From Gemmatimonadaceae bacterium (GTDB taxonomy: Bacteria; Gemmatimonadota; Gemmatimonadetes; Gemmatimonadales; Gemmatimonadaceae), in assembly GCA_013361335.1 (NCBI GenBank), contig JABFYH010000115.1, positions 1-64,000 of the forward strand: a DNA stretch of 64,000 nt, in the 5' to 3' direction. The notes under the pieces were generated by a model. The model made no database searches, was not told the DNA's origin, and saw only the letters and a list, made by a program, of their open reading frames with translations. Position numbers and translations under genes: made by a program. Below, one piece after another: positions 16,215 through 25,023 of the stretch. Numbering within the stretch: position 1 is the stretch's first letter; the number at the start of each line of letters is the position of its first letter.

Positions 16215-17858
16215 CTACCAGCCGGTGACCCGCACCCCGGCGTGCAGGTTGAACTGGTCGGCACCGGGTCGGAGATCGCGATTCAGGTCGATGGCCGGCA
16301 CCAGCACGAGCGTGTAGTCGCGGCGGCCGGCGAAGCGGAGCATCTCGAGGCGCAGCGCATACAGCACGTCCGGGTGGACGTTCGTCGCGGGCACGCTGTC
16401 GCCAGGCAGCCAGTCGAAGCGCAGGGCGCGTTCGATGCCGACGGTGACGCGGCCCCGCGGCGTGTAGTCGTCGACCGCCACGCGCCATCCGGATCCGCCG
16501 AACGCCTCGGGTGACCCGAGCAGCAGACCGCGCTGGGTGTGCCCCTGCACGACCTGGAAATGCAGATACGGCGGGATGGGTCGGTCGGCGCCTCGCTGGC
16601 CGCGCTCCTGATGTGACAGCTCGCCGTCCACGAGCTCGATGCGCACGAGTCGGCGCTGCGTGGGCGTGACCGTGAACACCCGCTGGAAGCCCAGCGTGAA
16701 CGACGTGAGGTCGTCGGGCTTCAGGATCAGCTTCCGGAGGTCGCCCGGAAAGTCCTCGCGGTACAGCTCTCCATAGGCTTCGACGCGCCCATCCGGCACG
16801 GCCCAGCGAAAGAAGGCCGCGGCGGTCTGGTTCTCGTTCGGGATGTTGACGTCGGCGGCCGGGTTGCCCACGGCGCCAACGAGGGCGCGTGGGTCGAGCG
16901 GGCGGAGCACGTGCATGAGCGACAACGGATCCGTCGACTCGAAGAAGCGGGCGAAGCCGACCTCGAGGCCGTCGACGCCGCCGGGGGTCACGCCGATGAT
17001 CGCCGCGGAGGCCACGCGACCGGCGCGTTCGGGCAGGGCGGGGGAGAACTGCGATTGCGACAGAGATCCGACGAGGAGCCGCGCCTGCACGCGCGCGATC
17101 TTGAGGTCCACCGGCAGCCCGGTGCCGATGAAGGCGTGCGGAAAGCCTCCGGCACCCGGCCCCAGGAGGAGCGGGTACTCACGGGCCGGCCCCCAGCGCT
17201 GCGGAGCGGTGGAGACGCCGAGCGAGACGCCCCGGAGATCGAGCGCGATGGTCGACGAGCCAAGGTCGACGCGGCTGTACGACGAGGCGCCGAAGCGTTG
17301 GGGCAGATCGATGCTGGTGGGAAAGCGCGCATCACGGAACTGCGCGTCTCCCACCTGGAGGTTGGGCGCCAACGGGAATGCCACGTTCTGGGACACGAAC
17401 GCGATGGGGGCGAACTGGGCTCGCAGGCGTCCCCATCGCGCAGACACTCCCGCCTGCACCGACAGGTTGACGCCGCGGCCCGACCACATCGGCCCAACTG
17501 CGTCCTGCATGGGAAACGCCGAGTTGACGGTGCTCACCGCCGTGGGCCGAAGCCAGTGAATCGCGCGAGTGGAGTCGCGAGTCGGGAAGCGGGCGTCCCA
17601 CGGATGGGCGCCCATCGGCGCGACCCGCTGGATCGCTTCGCCGGCGAAGGGGAGGACCGTCCACGGGAGCAGGGGCACCGATCCGGTGAGCTGCAGCACG
17701 CGGAGGTAGCGCTCCGCTTCCCCCGCGACCTCCACGTCGCCGCCGAGATCGAGGTGGGGAACGACCTGGCCCGCGGCGGAGGGGGCCGCGACGCTCACGC
17801 CGAGGACGAACGTGGTGGCCGCGATGACGGTTCGAACGTGCGCGACGAACTCTCGCAT
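16215..17858 (-). CDS. Outer-membrane beta-barrel, Wzi-like capsule assembly protein (paralogue 1)
   Basis: This 547-residue protein has an N-terminal signal peptide ending about AAPSAAGQ and a body of alternating-hydrophobicity strands. It ends in aromatic VTGW, as outer-membrane barrels do. SIDLPQRFG and the tryptophan motif APQRWGPAREYPLLL with GAGGFPHAF match the Wzi family, which binds surface polysaccharide to the outer membrane. It is divergent from a second, clearly related barrel gene and shares its central motifs. The 3' end lies 9 bases from the export-protein gene, tail to tail. Confidence 0.83.
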   Translation of the reverse strand: MREFVAHVRTVIAATTFVLGVSVAAPSAAGQVVPHLDLGGDVEVAGEAERYLRVLQLTGSVPLLPWTVLPFAGEAIQRVAPMGAHPWDARFPTRDSTRAIHWLRPTAVSTVNSAFPMQDAVGPMWSGRGVNLSVQAGVSARWGRLRAQFAPIAFVSQNVAFPLAPNLQVGDAQFRDARFPTSIDLPQRFGASSYSRVDLGSSTIALDLRGVSLGVSTAPQRWGPAREYPLLLGPGAGGFPHAFIGTGLPVDLKIARVQARLLVGSLSQSQFSPALPERAGRVASAAIIGVTPGGVDGLEVGFARFFESTDPLSLMHVLRPLDPRALVGAVGNPAADVNIPNENQTAAAFFRWAVPDGRVEAYGELYREDFPGDLRKLILKPDDLTSFTLGFQRVFTVTPTQRRLVRIELVDGELSHQERGQRGADRPIPPYLHFQVVQGHTQRGLLLGSPEAFGGSGWRVAVDDYTPRGRVTVGIERALRFDWLPGDSVPATNVHPDVLYALRLEMLRFAGRRDYTLVLVPAIDLNRDLRPGADQFNLHAGVRVTGW

Positions 17859-17954
17859 GACGGGTCCGGCGGTTATGTTGGGGTGTCGGCCCTCCCTGGC
17901 AGCACAGTACCATCGTGTGACTGCATCCAGCTACCCCCTTTGCTTCGGTTCGAC

Positions 17955-19493
17955 GTGCGACGCTCCGCGCTTCGGAAGTGCTGGCTATTGTGGTGGCTCG
18001 TGGCGCCCGTGGTGGTGGCCCCGCGCGTCGCCGCGCAGCAGTCCGAATGGGCGACACTGCCGCTGATCGGCAGCGAGCAGGACGAGCGTCAGCGCCTTGG
18101 CCAACTGCGGGGCGACACCGCAGGTCCTGGTCTGCTGCGCGCGCCCTCGCGCTCCCTGCCGTGGCGGCCCGACACGGCCGGCGTGGTGGCGCGCTACCTC
18201 CTGCCGGAGGTCCGCCTCGTAGGCAACTCCGCGCTCCCGCTCTCGCTCAACGACGGGCCGTTGCATGCGGGGCGCGGAGTCAACGCCCTCGTCACCGCGG
18301 GGATCGTGGTGGAGGCGGCGAAGGTGCGGCTCGTGCTCGCGCCGCAGTTCGTGGTCGAGCAGAATCTTCCCTTCCAGGTCATCCAGTTCCCGCAGCGCCC
18401 CGACCTGCCCCGGAGCGTGTGGGCCAACCCGTTTCACCCCCCGCCCGAATCGATCGACCTGCCGCTCCGCTTCGGCGACGACTCGCGACTGCGGCTCGAC
18501 GCGGGACAGAGCAGCCTCACCGTGCGGCTGGGTGGCGCCGAGGTGGGCGTCGCGACCGAGAACCTCTGGTGGGGTCCCGGGATCCGCAACGCGATCATCC
18601 TCAGCAACAATGCCGGCGGCTTCCGCCACCTGCTCGCGCGGACACGCGAGCCGCTGCCGACGCGGCTCGGTCCCGTGGACGTCGATCTCGTGCTCGGCCG
18701 CCTCGACGAATCGGGATTCTTCGACGCCGACGGGAGCAACGACTCGCGATCGGTGGCGGGGGGCGCGTTGGTGTGGCGGCCGGCGGGGACGACGGGGCTG
18801 CGCCTGGGCGCCGCGCGTCTGCGCATCGGCGGACCCGCCGGTCACGATCAGATGTCGTCGCTGTTCGGCCAGTGGGTGTTCCCGTCCGGCGGCTTCGAGA
18901 TGTACGGTGAGTGGGCCCGCTTCGCCGATCCGACGTCGCTCCGCGACTTTCTCGAGTTCCCCAATCACTCCCAGGGCTATACGCTCGGCCTGCAGTGGGC
19001 GCGGCCCCTGACGCGCGAACGCACCGTTCGCCTTCAGACCGAGGTCTCGTACCTCGAGCCGAGTGCATCGTTTCGCGTTCGACCGGTCATGACATCTTAT
19101 ACCAGCCAGCAGGTGCCGCAGGGTTTCACCCAGCGCGGCGAGGTGCTCGGCGCCGCCATCGGACCGGGATCCTCGAGCCAGTGGCTCGCCGGCGATCTGT
19201 TCAGCCCGGCCTGGCGGGTCGGCGTCTTCGCCGGCCGCGTGCGCTACGACAACGGCGTGCTGTACGAACCCATCGTGCCCGTGTTCAAGCTTCAGGACGT
19301 GAGCATCCTCGGAGGCGTGCGGGCGTCGCGGGAATACCGCGGCGTGCGCGTGCTCGTGGAGTTCACCGACACCGCGCGTCTCAACTATCTCTATCAGGCG
19401 TACCTGGACGATCCGATCGCCACCACCTCGCGCGGGATCGACATCGCCAATCGCACACTATCCGTGACCTTCTCCACCGCGCCGGGACACTGA
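17955..19493 (+). CDS. Outer-membrane beta-barrel, Wzi-like capsule assembly protein (paralogue 2)
   Basis: This 512-residue protein begins at a GTG followed by a signal peptide (RKCWLLWWLVAPVVVAPRVAAQQ). SIDLPLRFG, TENLWWGPGIRNAI and NAGGFRHLL align with the same elements of the leftward paralogue. The ORF-track extension to 16911 is antisense of paralogue 1 and is rejected; TTG at 17940 is an alternative start. It is followed after 3 bases by the Wzz-like gene, so it belongs to the rightward assembly operon. Its C-terminus (FSTAPGH) lacks the usual terminal aromatic residue. Confidence 0.8.
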   Translation: MRRSALRKCWLLWWLVAPVVVAPRVAAQQSEWATLPLIGSEQDERQRLGQLRGDTAGPGLLRAPSRSLPWRPDTAGVVARYLLPEVRLVGNSALPLSLNDGPLHAGRGVNALVTAGIVVEAAKVRLVLAPQFVVEQNLPFQVIQFPQRPDLPRSVWANPFHPPPESIDLPLRFGDDSRLRLDAGQSSLTVRLGGAEVGVATENLWWGPGIRNAIILSNNAGGFRHLLARTREPLPTRLGPVDVDLVLGRLDESGFFDADGSNDSRSVAGGALVWRPAGTTGLRLGAARLRIGGPAGHDQMSSLFGQWVFPSGGFEMYGEWARFADPTSLRDFLEFPNHSQGYTLGLQWARPLTRERTVRLQTEVSYLEPSASFRVRPVMTSYTSQQVPQGFTQRGEVLGAAIGPGSSSQWLAGDLFSPAWRVGVFAGRVRYDNGVLYEPIVPVFKLQDVSILGGVRASREYRGVRVLVEFTDTARLNYLYQAYLDDPIATTSRGIDIANRTLSVTFSTAPGH

Positions 19494-19496
19494 CCG

Positions 19497-21053
19497 ATGG
19501 AGCCGATTCGAGGAACGGATCCGACGCTCCGCCAGCTGCTGCGCCGCATCGCCCGCCGCCGGCGGCTGCTGCTCGCCGTGGCCGTCGCGACGTTCGTCGT
19601 CGTCGCGGCCTGGACGCTCCTGGCCACGCCTCGGTACGAGAGCACGGCGGTGCTCCGCATCGAGAGCAAGAGCGCCATCCCGAGCCTCAGCGACGCGGTG
19701 AAGGAACTTCCCGGCATGGGGCTCGCCGGGCTCGCGAAGGACGAGCTGGACACCGACATCGGTGTGCTGAAGAGCTCGCGCATCGCCGACGCCACGATCG
19801 ACGCCATGGGGCTGGCCGTGCAGGTGAAGCAGCCCGCCGAGGACCGTGCGCGGGTGATCCGGGTGCGTGTCCTCGATTCGTCCGACGTCGAAGGCAAGAT
19901 CACGCTCTCGCGCCGCGATGATGGCCGCTACGACGTGGAGACCGACGACCTCGAGGGCGTCGGCAAGCTGCCCGCGGTGTGGGCGCCCGGCGACTCGCTG
20001 CGGGTGGGAAGCCTGATGCTCGCGCTCCCCGAGAATCTCCGCGCCGGCGGACCGTCGACGATCAAGCTCCGCCTCCTGCCGCGGTACAAGGTGCACAAGC
20101 TGCTCGACCGGCGCTTGACGATTCGCAAGCAGGAGGGCGGGTCGCGTCTCGTCGAGGTCTCCTTCGCCGATCCCGACCGGCGCTTCGCCGCGCAGGTGGT
20201 CGGCGTCATGGTGCGCGAGTACGTGACGTACATGCTGCAGACGGACGAGCACGACGAGACGGCGCAGATCCGTGAGCTGCGGGCCGCGCTCGGCACCACG
20301 GCCGTGCGGCTCGCGACGGCGGAAGAGCAGCTGCGCCGCTTTCAGCAGCGGGCGCGCGTCGTGCTGCCGACCGAGCAGGCCGAGGAGCAGGTCAAGCGCA
20401 TCGCCGCCGTGGAGTCGCGCATCGACGCCATCCGCATCGAGCGGAACGGCCTGGCGCGGTTGCTCGAGCTGATCCGCAGCCGGTCGGCCAGCGGCGGCGA
20501 TCCCGCCGCGTACCGCCAGCTGGCGACCTTTCCGTCGCTGGTCGGCAACCGGGCGATCCAGGACGTGCTGGCGGCGCTGACGGATCTCGAGTCCAAGCGC
20601 TCGGCGCTGGCCGTCACCCGGACGGAGGCCAACGTCGAGCTGCAGCAGATCACGAGCCGGATCGCGGACCTCGATCGGCAGCTGTATCGCCTCGGCTCGC
20701 AGTATCTCGAGAGCCTCGATCAGCAGCTGACGTCCACCACCCGGACGGTCGGCACCCTCAACGACACGCTCGTCGCCCTCCCCGCGACCTCGTTGCAGTA
20801 CGCCCGGCTCGCGCGTGATCGGACGATCCTGGATTCGGAATACGTCGCGCTCTACAAGCAGCTCAAGATCACCGAGCTCCAGGACGTGCTGCGCAAGGAG
20901 AAGGTCAAGGTGGTGGACCCGCCGCGCGTGGCGAACGCCGACGACCCGGAGTTTCCGAAGCGCACGGTGCAGCTGGTGCTCGGCCTCGTGCTGGGCATCG
21001 TGCTGGCGTTCGCGGTCGGGCTGGGCGTGGAGCTGTGGACCGAGGCGGACTAG
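19497..21053 (+). CDS. Wzz/GumC-type chain-length protein (Wzc-like without kinase)
   Basis: This 518-residue inner-membrane protein has a first transmembrane helix at about 23-42 (LLLAVAVATFVVVAAWTLL) followed by YESTAVLRIESKS of the Wzz domain. A long periplasmic coiled coil follows (about 240-420), then a GNVR-like region and a second helix near the C-terminus (VLGLVLGIVLAFAVGLGVEL). No Walker motifs or tyrosine cluster follow, so this is a polysaccharide co-polymerase lacking the BY-kinase found in Wzc. No separate kinase is seen in the window. Confidence 0.87.
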   Translation: MEPIRGTDPTLRQLLRRIARRRRLLLAVAVATFVVVAAWTLLATPRYESTAVLRIESKSAIPSLSDAVKELPGMGLAGLAKDELDTDIGVLKSSRIADATIDAMGLAVQVKQPAEDRARVIRVRVLDSSDVEGKITLSRRDDGRYDVETDDLEGVGKLPAVWAPGDSLRVGSLMLALPENLRAGGPSTIKLRLLPRYKVHKLLDRRLTIRKQEGGSRLVEVSFADPDRRFAAQVVGVMVREYVTYMLQTDEHDETAQIRELRAALGTTAVRLATAEEQLRRFQQRARVVLPTEQAEEQVKRIAAVESRIDAIRIERNGLARLLELIRSRSASGGDPAAYRQLATFPSLVGNRAIQDVLAALTDLESKRSALAVTRTEANVELQQITSRIADLDRQLYRLGSQYLESLDQQLTSTTRTVGTLNDTLVALPATSLQYARLARDRTILDSEYVALYKQLKITELQDVLRKEKVKVVDPPRVANADDPEFPKRTVQLVLGLVLGIVLAFAVGLGVELWTEAD

Positions 21054-21055
21054 TC

Positions 21056-22330
21056 GTGTCGCACCCGGCGGCGCCGCGTCGGCCGCTCCTGCAGAACCTG
21101 GCTGCCCTGTTCGGGGCGCAGGCGGTGGCGCTCATCGTGCCGCTGCTCACCATCCCCTACCTCGCGCGAACGCTGCGGCCGGAGGGGTGGGCCGCCGTGC
21201 TGGTGGCCCAGGCGCTCGGCAACTGGCTCATCCTGCTCGTCGAATACGCCTTCGACCTGTCCGGCACGCGCGCGGTGGCCCACGCGCGCCGGGCGCCGGA
21301 CACGATGGCCGAGGTCGTGGGAGGGGTGCAGGGGGCAAAGCTGCTGCTCGTCCCGATCGCGGCCCTCATCGTGCTCGTGGTGCCCTACGCCCTGCCGGCG
21401 ATGCGCGCCGAGGGGCGGCTGCTCGCCTGGACGCTCGCGTTCGCGGTGCTGCGTGGGCTGAATCCGCTCTGGTACTATCAGGGGATCGAGCGCATGCGGG
21501 GCGCCGTGACCGTGGATACGGTGGCGCGAACCGCCGCATCGCTTGGCGTGCTCCTGTTCGTCCACGGACCCGAGGACGGCTGGCGGGTGCTCGCCCTCCA
21601 GGCGGTGTTCGCGGGGCTGTCGCTGGTACTGCTCACGGGTCGCATGATGCGCGAGGTGCCGACTCGATTCCCGACGCCGCGCGCGGCCTTTGCGAGCCTT
21701 CGCGCCGCGTCCGGGGTGTTCGGCGTGCGTGCCGCGTCGGGGCTGTCGATCCAGGCGAACACGCTCATTCTCGCCGCGCTCGCCGCCCCCGTGACGGTGG
21801 CGCTGTTCGGCGGGGCGGAACGGATCATCCGGGCGAGCATCAACCTGCTGCAGCCTCTGACGCAGGCTTTCCTCCCGCGGCTGAGCTACCTTAGCGTGGC
21901 CGATCCGGCCCGGGGCCGCCGCACCGTCGAGCGCTGCCTGCTCTTGGTCGGCGGTTTGGGGACGTCGTTCGGCGTCGTCGCGTTCGTCGGCGCACCGGTG
22001 CTCGTTCACCTGCTCCTCGGGCCGGGGTACGAGGGCGCGGTGCCGGTGCTTCGCGTTCTGGCGGCGCTGCCGATTCTGGTGGCGGTGAACACGGTGCTCG
22101 GCATGTACTGGGCGGTGCCGTTCGGTCACGAACGCGCCCTGCTGCTGGCGGTCGCCGGTGCCGGCATCATCAACATCGCGCTGGCGGTGCTGCTCGTTCC
22201 GCGCTGGGGCGCGATCGGCATGAGCGCCGCCGTGGTGGGCGCGGAGCTCGTGGTGCTCGCGCTGTTGGGGTCCCTCTATGGCCGGCGCCGAGCGGCGGCG
22301 AAGTCGTCGTCCGCCGCGCTGTCGTCATGA
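21056..22330 (+). CDS. Polysaccharide flippase, Wzx family (set 1)
   Basis: This 424-residue MOP-superfamily transporter with about 12 transmembrane helices flips undecaprenol-linked repeat units. The N-terminal VALIVPLLTIPYLARTLRPEGWAAV is the classical Wzx start region, and GLNPLWYYQGIERM is conserved in O-antigen flippases. I use the GTG at 21056, two bases past the Wzz-like stop, with GAGG about nine bases upstream; GTG 21035 is the longer alternative. ATGA overlap with the polymerase gene follows. Confidence 0.9.
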   Translation: MSHPAAPRRPLLQNLAALFGAQAVALIVPLLTIPYLARTLRPEGWAAVLVAQALGNWLILLVEYAFDLSGTRAVAHARRAPDTMAEVVGGVQGAKLLLVPIAALIVLVVPYALPAMRAEGRLLAWTLAFAVLRGLNPLWYYQGIERMRGAVTVDTVARTAASLGVLLFVHGPEDGWRVLALQAVFAGLSLVLLTGRMMREVPTRFPTPRAAFASLRAASGVFGVRAASGLSIQANTLILAALAAPVTVALFGGAERIIRASINLLQPLTQAFLPRLSYLSVADPARGRRTVERCLLLVGGLGTSFGVVAFVGAPVLVHLLLGPGYEGAVPVLRVLAALPILVAVNTVLGMYWAVPFGHERALLLAVAGAGIINIALAVLLVPRWGAIGMSAAVVGAELVVLALLGSLYGRRRAAAKSSSAALSS

Positions 22331-23622
22331 AGGCCGGCGGAGGCGGGGCAGGCTACGACGCGCTCCTGATCACCTGGGTGGTGTTGATCGGCGCCGACCG
22401 CATCGACTTCCTGGGGGGCGACGGCGCATTCCACCTGACGCCCTATCTCGTGCTCACGCCGATCGTGCTGGCGGCGGAGGTGTTGCGGCGACATCTGCGC
22501 CGGCACACGCTGCGGGTGACCCCGCAGCTCTCGGCGCTGCTGCTCGTCGCCTTCACCTTGCTCGGGATCGTCGGCATCTCGGTGTTCGCGAGCCCGGAGA
22601 TCACGAAGTCCGTCTCGCGCGCGGCGCTGCTGGCCGTCCATCTGCTCGGTGCGCTGTCGGTCGTCGTCGCTGCGTCGGACCGCACCGACATCGATCGCCT
22701 GTTCGAGCGCGGCGCGGTCGGCGGGCTCCTGCTGTTCGCGGTCTTCGATGCGCTTCAGGTGGCGAGCTTCCTCCACGCGCTGCCGGAGGAGGTGCACGTC
22801 GGTCCGCTCTTCGTGGATCTGCTCCCGTCGGTCTATGCGCAGTTCGTGCCGCAGCTCTCCGGTCCCGTCGCGGATCAGAACCGAGCGGGGCTCCTGCTGC
22901 TCTTCTACGGCTGGTTCGTGGGCTACCGACCGGGCCGCGGTCCGCGCACCGGCTTTCTCGCGCTGGCGTTCGTGCTGGGCGTCTGCACCCTCTCGCGCTC
23001 GGCCAGCATCGCCGCGCTGGCCACCCTCGCCGTGCTCGTGATCGACCGGCGGGTGCGCGGCATCTCCGTTGGATTTCTCTCCGTTCTCTCGGTCGCCGCG
23101 GTCGCGGTCGTCCTCACGCTGCTGCTCTCACCCGCCGTGCGCGCGTGGGCGGGGACGGCGCTGGAGCCCTTCGCCGAGCGGGCCTCGCTGGATCGGGGCA
23201 CGGCGCAGCAGCACTTCATGCTGATCCAGCGGGGCATCGACGCCGGTATGGCTTCGCTGGGAAGGCTGGCCATCGGGTTGGGATACGGCAGCTCGTATTC
23301 GGTGCTCCAGGACGTCTTTCCAGGGCATCGCTACGCCAACTTCCACTCGCTGTACGTGACCTTCTTTGCCGAATCGGGTGTCGCGGCGCTGCTGTGCATC
23401 CTGCTTCTCTTCGCCGTGCCACTCGGGCGCGGCGGGCCGTACCGCGCGCTCGTCGCCGGCAGCGCGACCTTCAACCTCTTCTACCAGGCGCACACCGAGC
23501 CGGAGTTCTGGGTGATCATCGTCCTGGCGTGGCTCACGCTGCCCGCGTGGAGATCGCACGCGCGTGGCGCCGCGATCGTCAGAACCGGTCCTTCGCCGGC
23601 GCTGCGCACGGATGGAGCGTGA
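22327..23622 (+). CDS. O-antigen ligase/polymerase-like membrane protein (Wzy, set 1)
   Basis: This 431-residue protein has ten or more hydrophobic segments, a large periplasmic loop (about 280-345), and a late FHSLYVTFFAESG, the Wzy_C/O-antigen-ligase type histidine motif. As is usual for Wzy, sequence conservation is otherwise poor. Position directly after Wzx (ATGA) supports the role as repeat-unit polymerase rather than WaaL ligase. The last 44 bases overlap the converging lipoprotein gene. Confidence 0.82.
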   Translation: MKAGGGGAGYDALLITWVVLIGADRIDFLGGDGAFHLTPYLVLTPIVLAAEVLRRHLRRHTLRVTPQLSALLLVAFTLLGIVGISVFASPEITKSVSRAALLAVHLLGALSVVVAASDRTDIDRLFERGAVGGLLLFAVFDALQVASFLHALPEEVHVGPLFVDLLPSVYAQFVPQLSGPVADQNRAGLLLLFYGWFVGYRPGRGPRTGFLALAFVLGVCTLSRSASIAALATLAVLVIDRRVRGISVGFLSVLSVAAVAVVLTLLLSPAVRAWAGTALEPFAERASLDRGTAQQHFMLIQRGIDAGMASLGRLAIGLGYGSSYSVLQDVFPGHRYANFHSLYVTFFAESGVAALLCILLLFAVPLGRGGPYRALVAGSATFNLFYQAHTEPEFWVIIVLAWLTLPAWRSHARGAAIVRTGPSPALRTDGA

Positions 23623-24007
23623 AGGTGACGACGCGGTCGAACCCGGGCGGCATGTCGAGATTGTCCTTCACCATGGTGGTGGATCCGCGCTCGTCGCACA
23701 GCCCCGCCGGCATGGCCCCCACCACGCCGTAGTTGCCGGGCGGCACGCGCTCGAAGGTGTACTGTCCCGATTCGTCGGTCGCGGCGTACTCCATCGGCCG
23801 GACGCCGGTGTACAGGACGATCCCGAGGTCGGCCAGGGGAGCGCCGGACGCCATCGTGACGGACACGTGCAGCGTGCCGTAGCGCGACGGGGTGACGAGC
23901 ACGGCCTCACATGCCACGACGCCCGACAGGAGCGCGCCGGCGAGGAGCCGGAGCACACGTGATCGCGCGGGGCACACCGGCACGAGGAGCGGACGCAAGA
24001 GGCGCAT
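23579..24007 (-). CDS. Small lipoprotein with carboxypeptidase-regulatory/SpaA-like domain
   Basis: This 142-residue protein has a signal region and lipobox ending VVAC (Cys33). One prealbumin-like beta-sandwich repeat follows, marked by YGTLHVSV, GAPLADLGIVLYTG and the ATDESGQYTFERVPPGNYGVVG turn. Such domains are structural modules of secreted or outer-membrane proteins; no catalytic motif is visible. It is a lone leftward gene inside a rightward glycan operon. On the minus strand TACTAT ends about eight bases before its ATG. Confidence 0.68.
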   Translation of the reverse strand: MRLLRPLLVPVCPARSRVLRLLAGALLSGVVACEAVLVTPSRYGTLHVSVTMASGAPLADLGIVLYTGVRPMEYAATDESGQYTFERVPPGNYGVVGAMPAGLCDERGSTTMVKDNLDMPPGFDRVVTFTLHPCAAPAKDRF

Positions 24008-24134
24008 CGCGAATAGTAAGGCGGCGACCAGGCCGAAGGGAGAGCGAGCGTGGCACGCGCCGCGGCGTACGAGCGATCTGCTTGTCAGCGTCGGCGACCG
24101 TGGATTAATTCCGGCGAGACTCGCTCAGAGCGGA

Positions 24135-25019
24135 ATGACGGAACTTTCTCGGATCGACCCCGCGCCGGCGCGCGGGCGCTGTGTCGTGTGCGGCGGCAGC
24201 CGGCGGCACGCGGTGTTCACGGAGTTCGGCGTGGACGTCCTCGAATGCGACGACTGCGGCCACGTCTACTCGTCGTGGCCCGGCGGCCAGGACTACGACG
24301 GCTACTTCGGCACCGGCCCCATCGATGCCGAGGCCGCGGAGCGATTCTGGAATGGGCAGCACGCGCGGATGTACGACGACTTCATCCGACGCTTCCTCGT
24401 CGGTCGCCGGGGCCGCCTGCTGGACGTCGGTTGTGGGCTGGGGTACTTCGTCAAGCGCGCCGCCGCCGTCCCGGGATGGGAGGCCTTCGGATACGAGATC
24501 TCGCCGCAGGCCGTGGCGTTCGCGCGGGAGCGCCTCGGTCTCGACACTGTTTTCTGCGGAACGGTCGAGACGTCGCACTTCACCCCTGGCAGCTTCGACG
24601 TCATCACGATGTGGGACGTCATCGAGCACATCCCGGACCCGGATCCCCTGCTGGCCTATCTTCGGTCGCTGCTCACCGCGGACGGCGTCCTCTGCATGCA
24701 CACGCCGAACGCCGTCGTTCAGGTGCCGAAGGCACGACTGACGCGACGCCTGCGCGGCATGCGCCCCGACCTCCACTATCTCGAGGCGCGGGATCACATC
24801 AACATCTACAAGGTGTCGACGCTCCGGCGCGTGCTGCAGCGCAACGGGTTCCGCCGCGTGCGGTTCATCCATCTCAGCCCGATCGACGGGATGGCGGGAT
24901 ACAAGGGGAGGATCGCCAGCCTGCTGAAGCGTGCCTGGTTCGTCGCGGCCGTCGTGCTCTTTCACGCGAGCCTGGGGCGGATCAATGTCGACAACCTCTT
25001 CGTCGCCGCGAATCCCTGA
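24135..25019 (+). CDS. SAM-dependent methyltransferase with N-terminal zinc ribbon
   Basis: This 294-residue protein has CVVCGG and CDDCGH near the N-terminus (paired CxxC, likely a zinc ribbon). The Methyltransf_23 fold follows, with LLDVGCGLGYFVKRA and later MWDVIEHIPDPD. Similar proteins in glycan loci methylate sugars or lipid-linked intermediates. ATG chosen because the ORF-track extension is antisense of the lipoprotein. A hydrophobic stretch near the C-terminus (AWFVAAVVLFHASLG) may associate with the membrane. Confidence 0.83.
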   Translation: MTELSRIDPAPARGRCVVCGGSRRHAVFTEFGVDVLECDDCGHVYSSWPGGQDYDGYFGTGPIDAEAAERFWNGQHARMYDDFIRRFLVGRRGRLLDVGCGLGYFVKRAAAVPGWEAFGYEISPQAVAFARERLGLDTVFCGTVETSHFTPGSFDVITMWDVIEHIPDPDPLLAYLRSLLTADGVLCMHTPNAVVQVPKARLTRRLRGMRPDLHYLEARDHINIYKVSTLRRVLQRNGFRRVRFIHLSPIDGMAGYKGRIASLLKRAWFVAAVVLFHASLGRINVDNLFVAANP

Positions 25020-25023
25020 CGCC

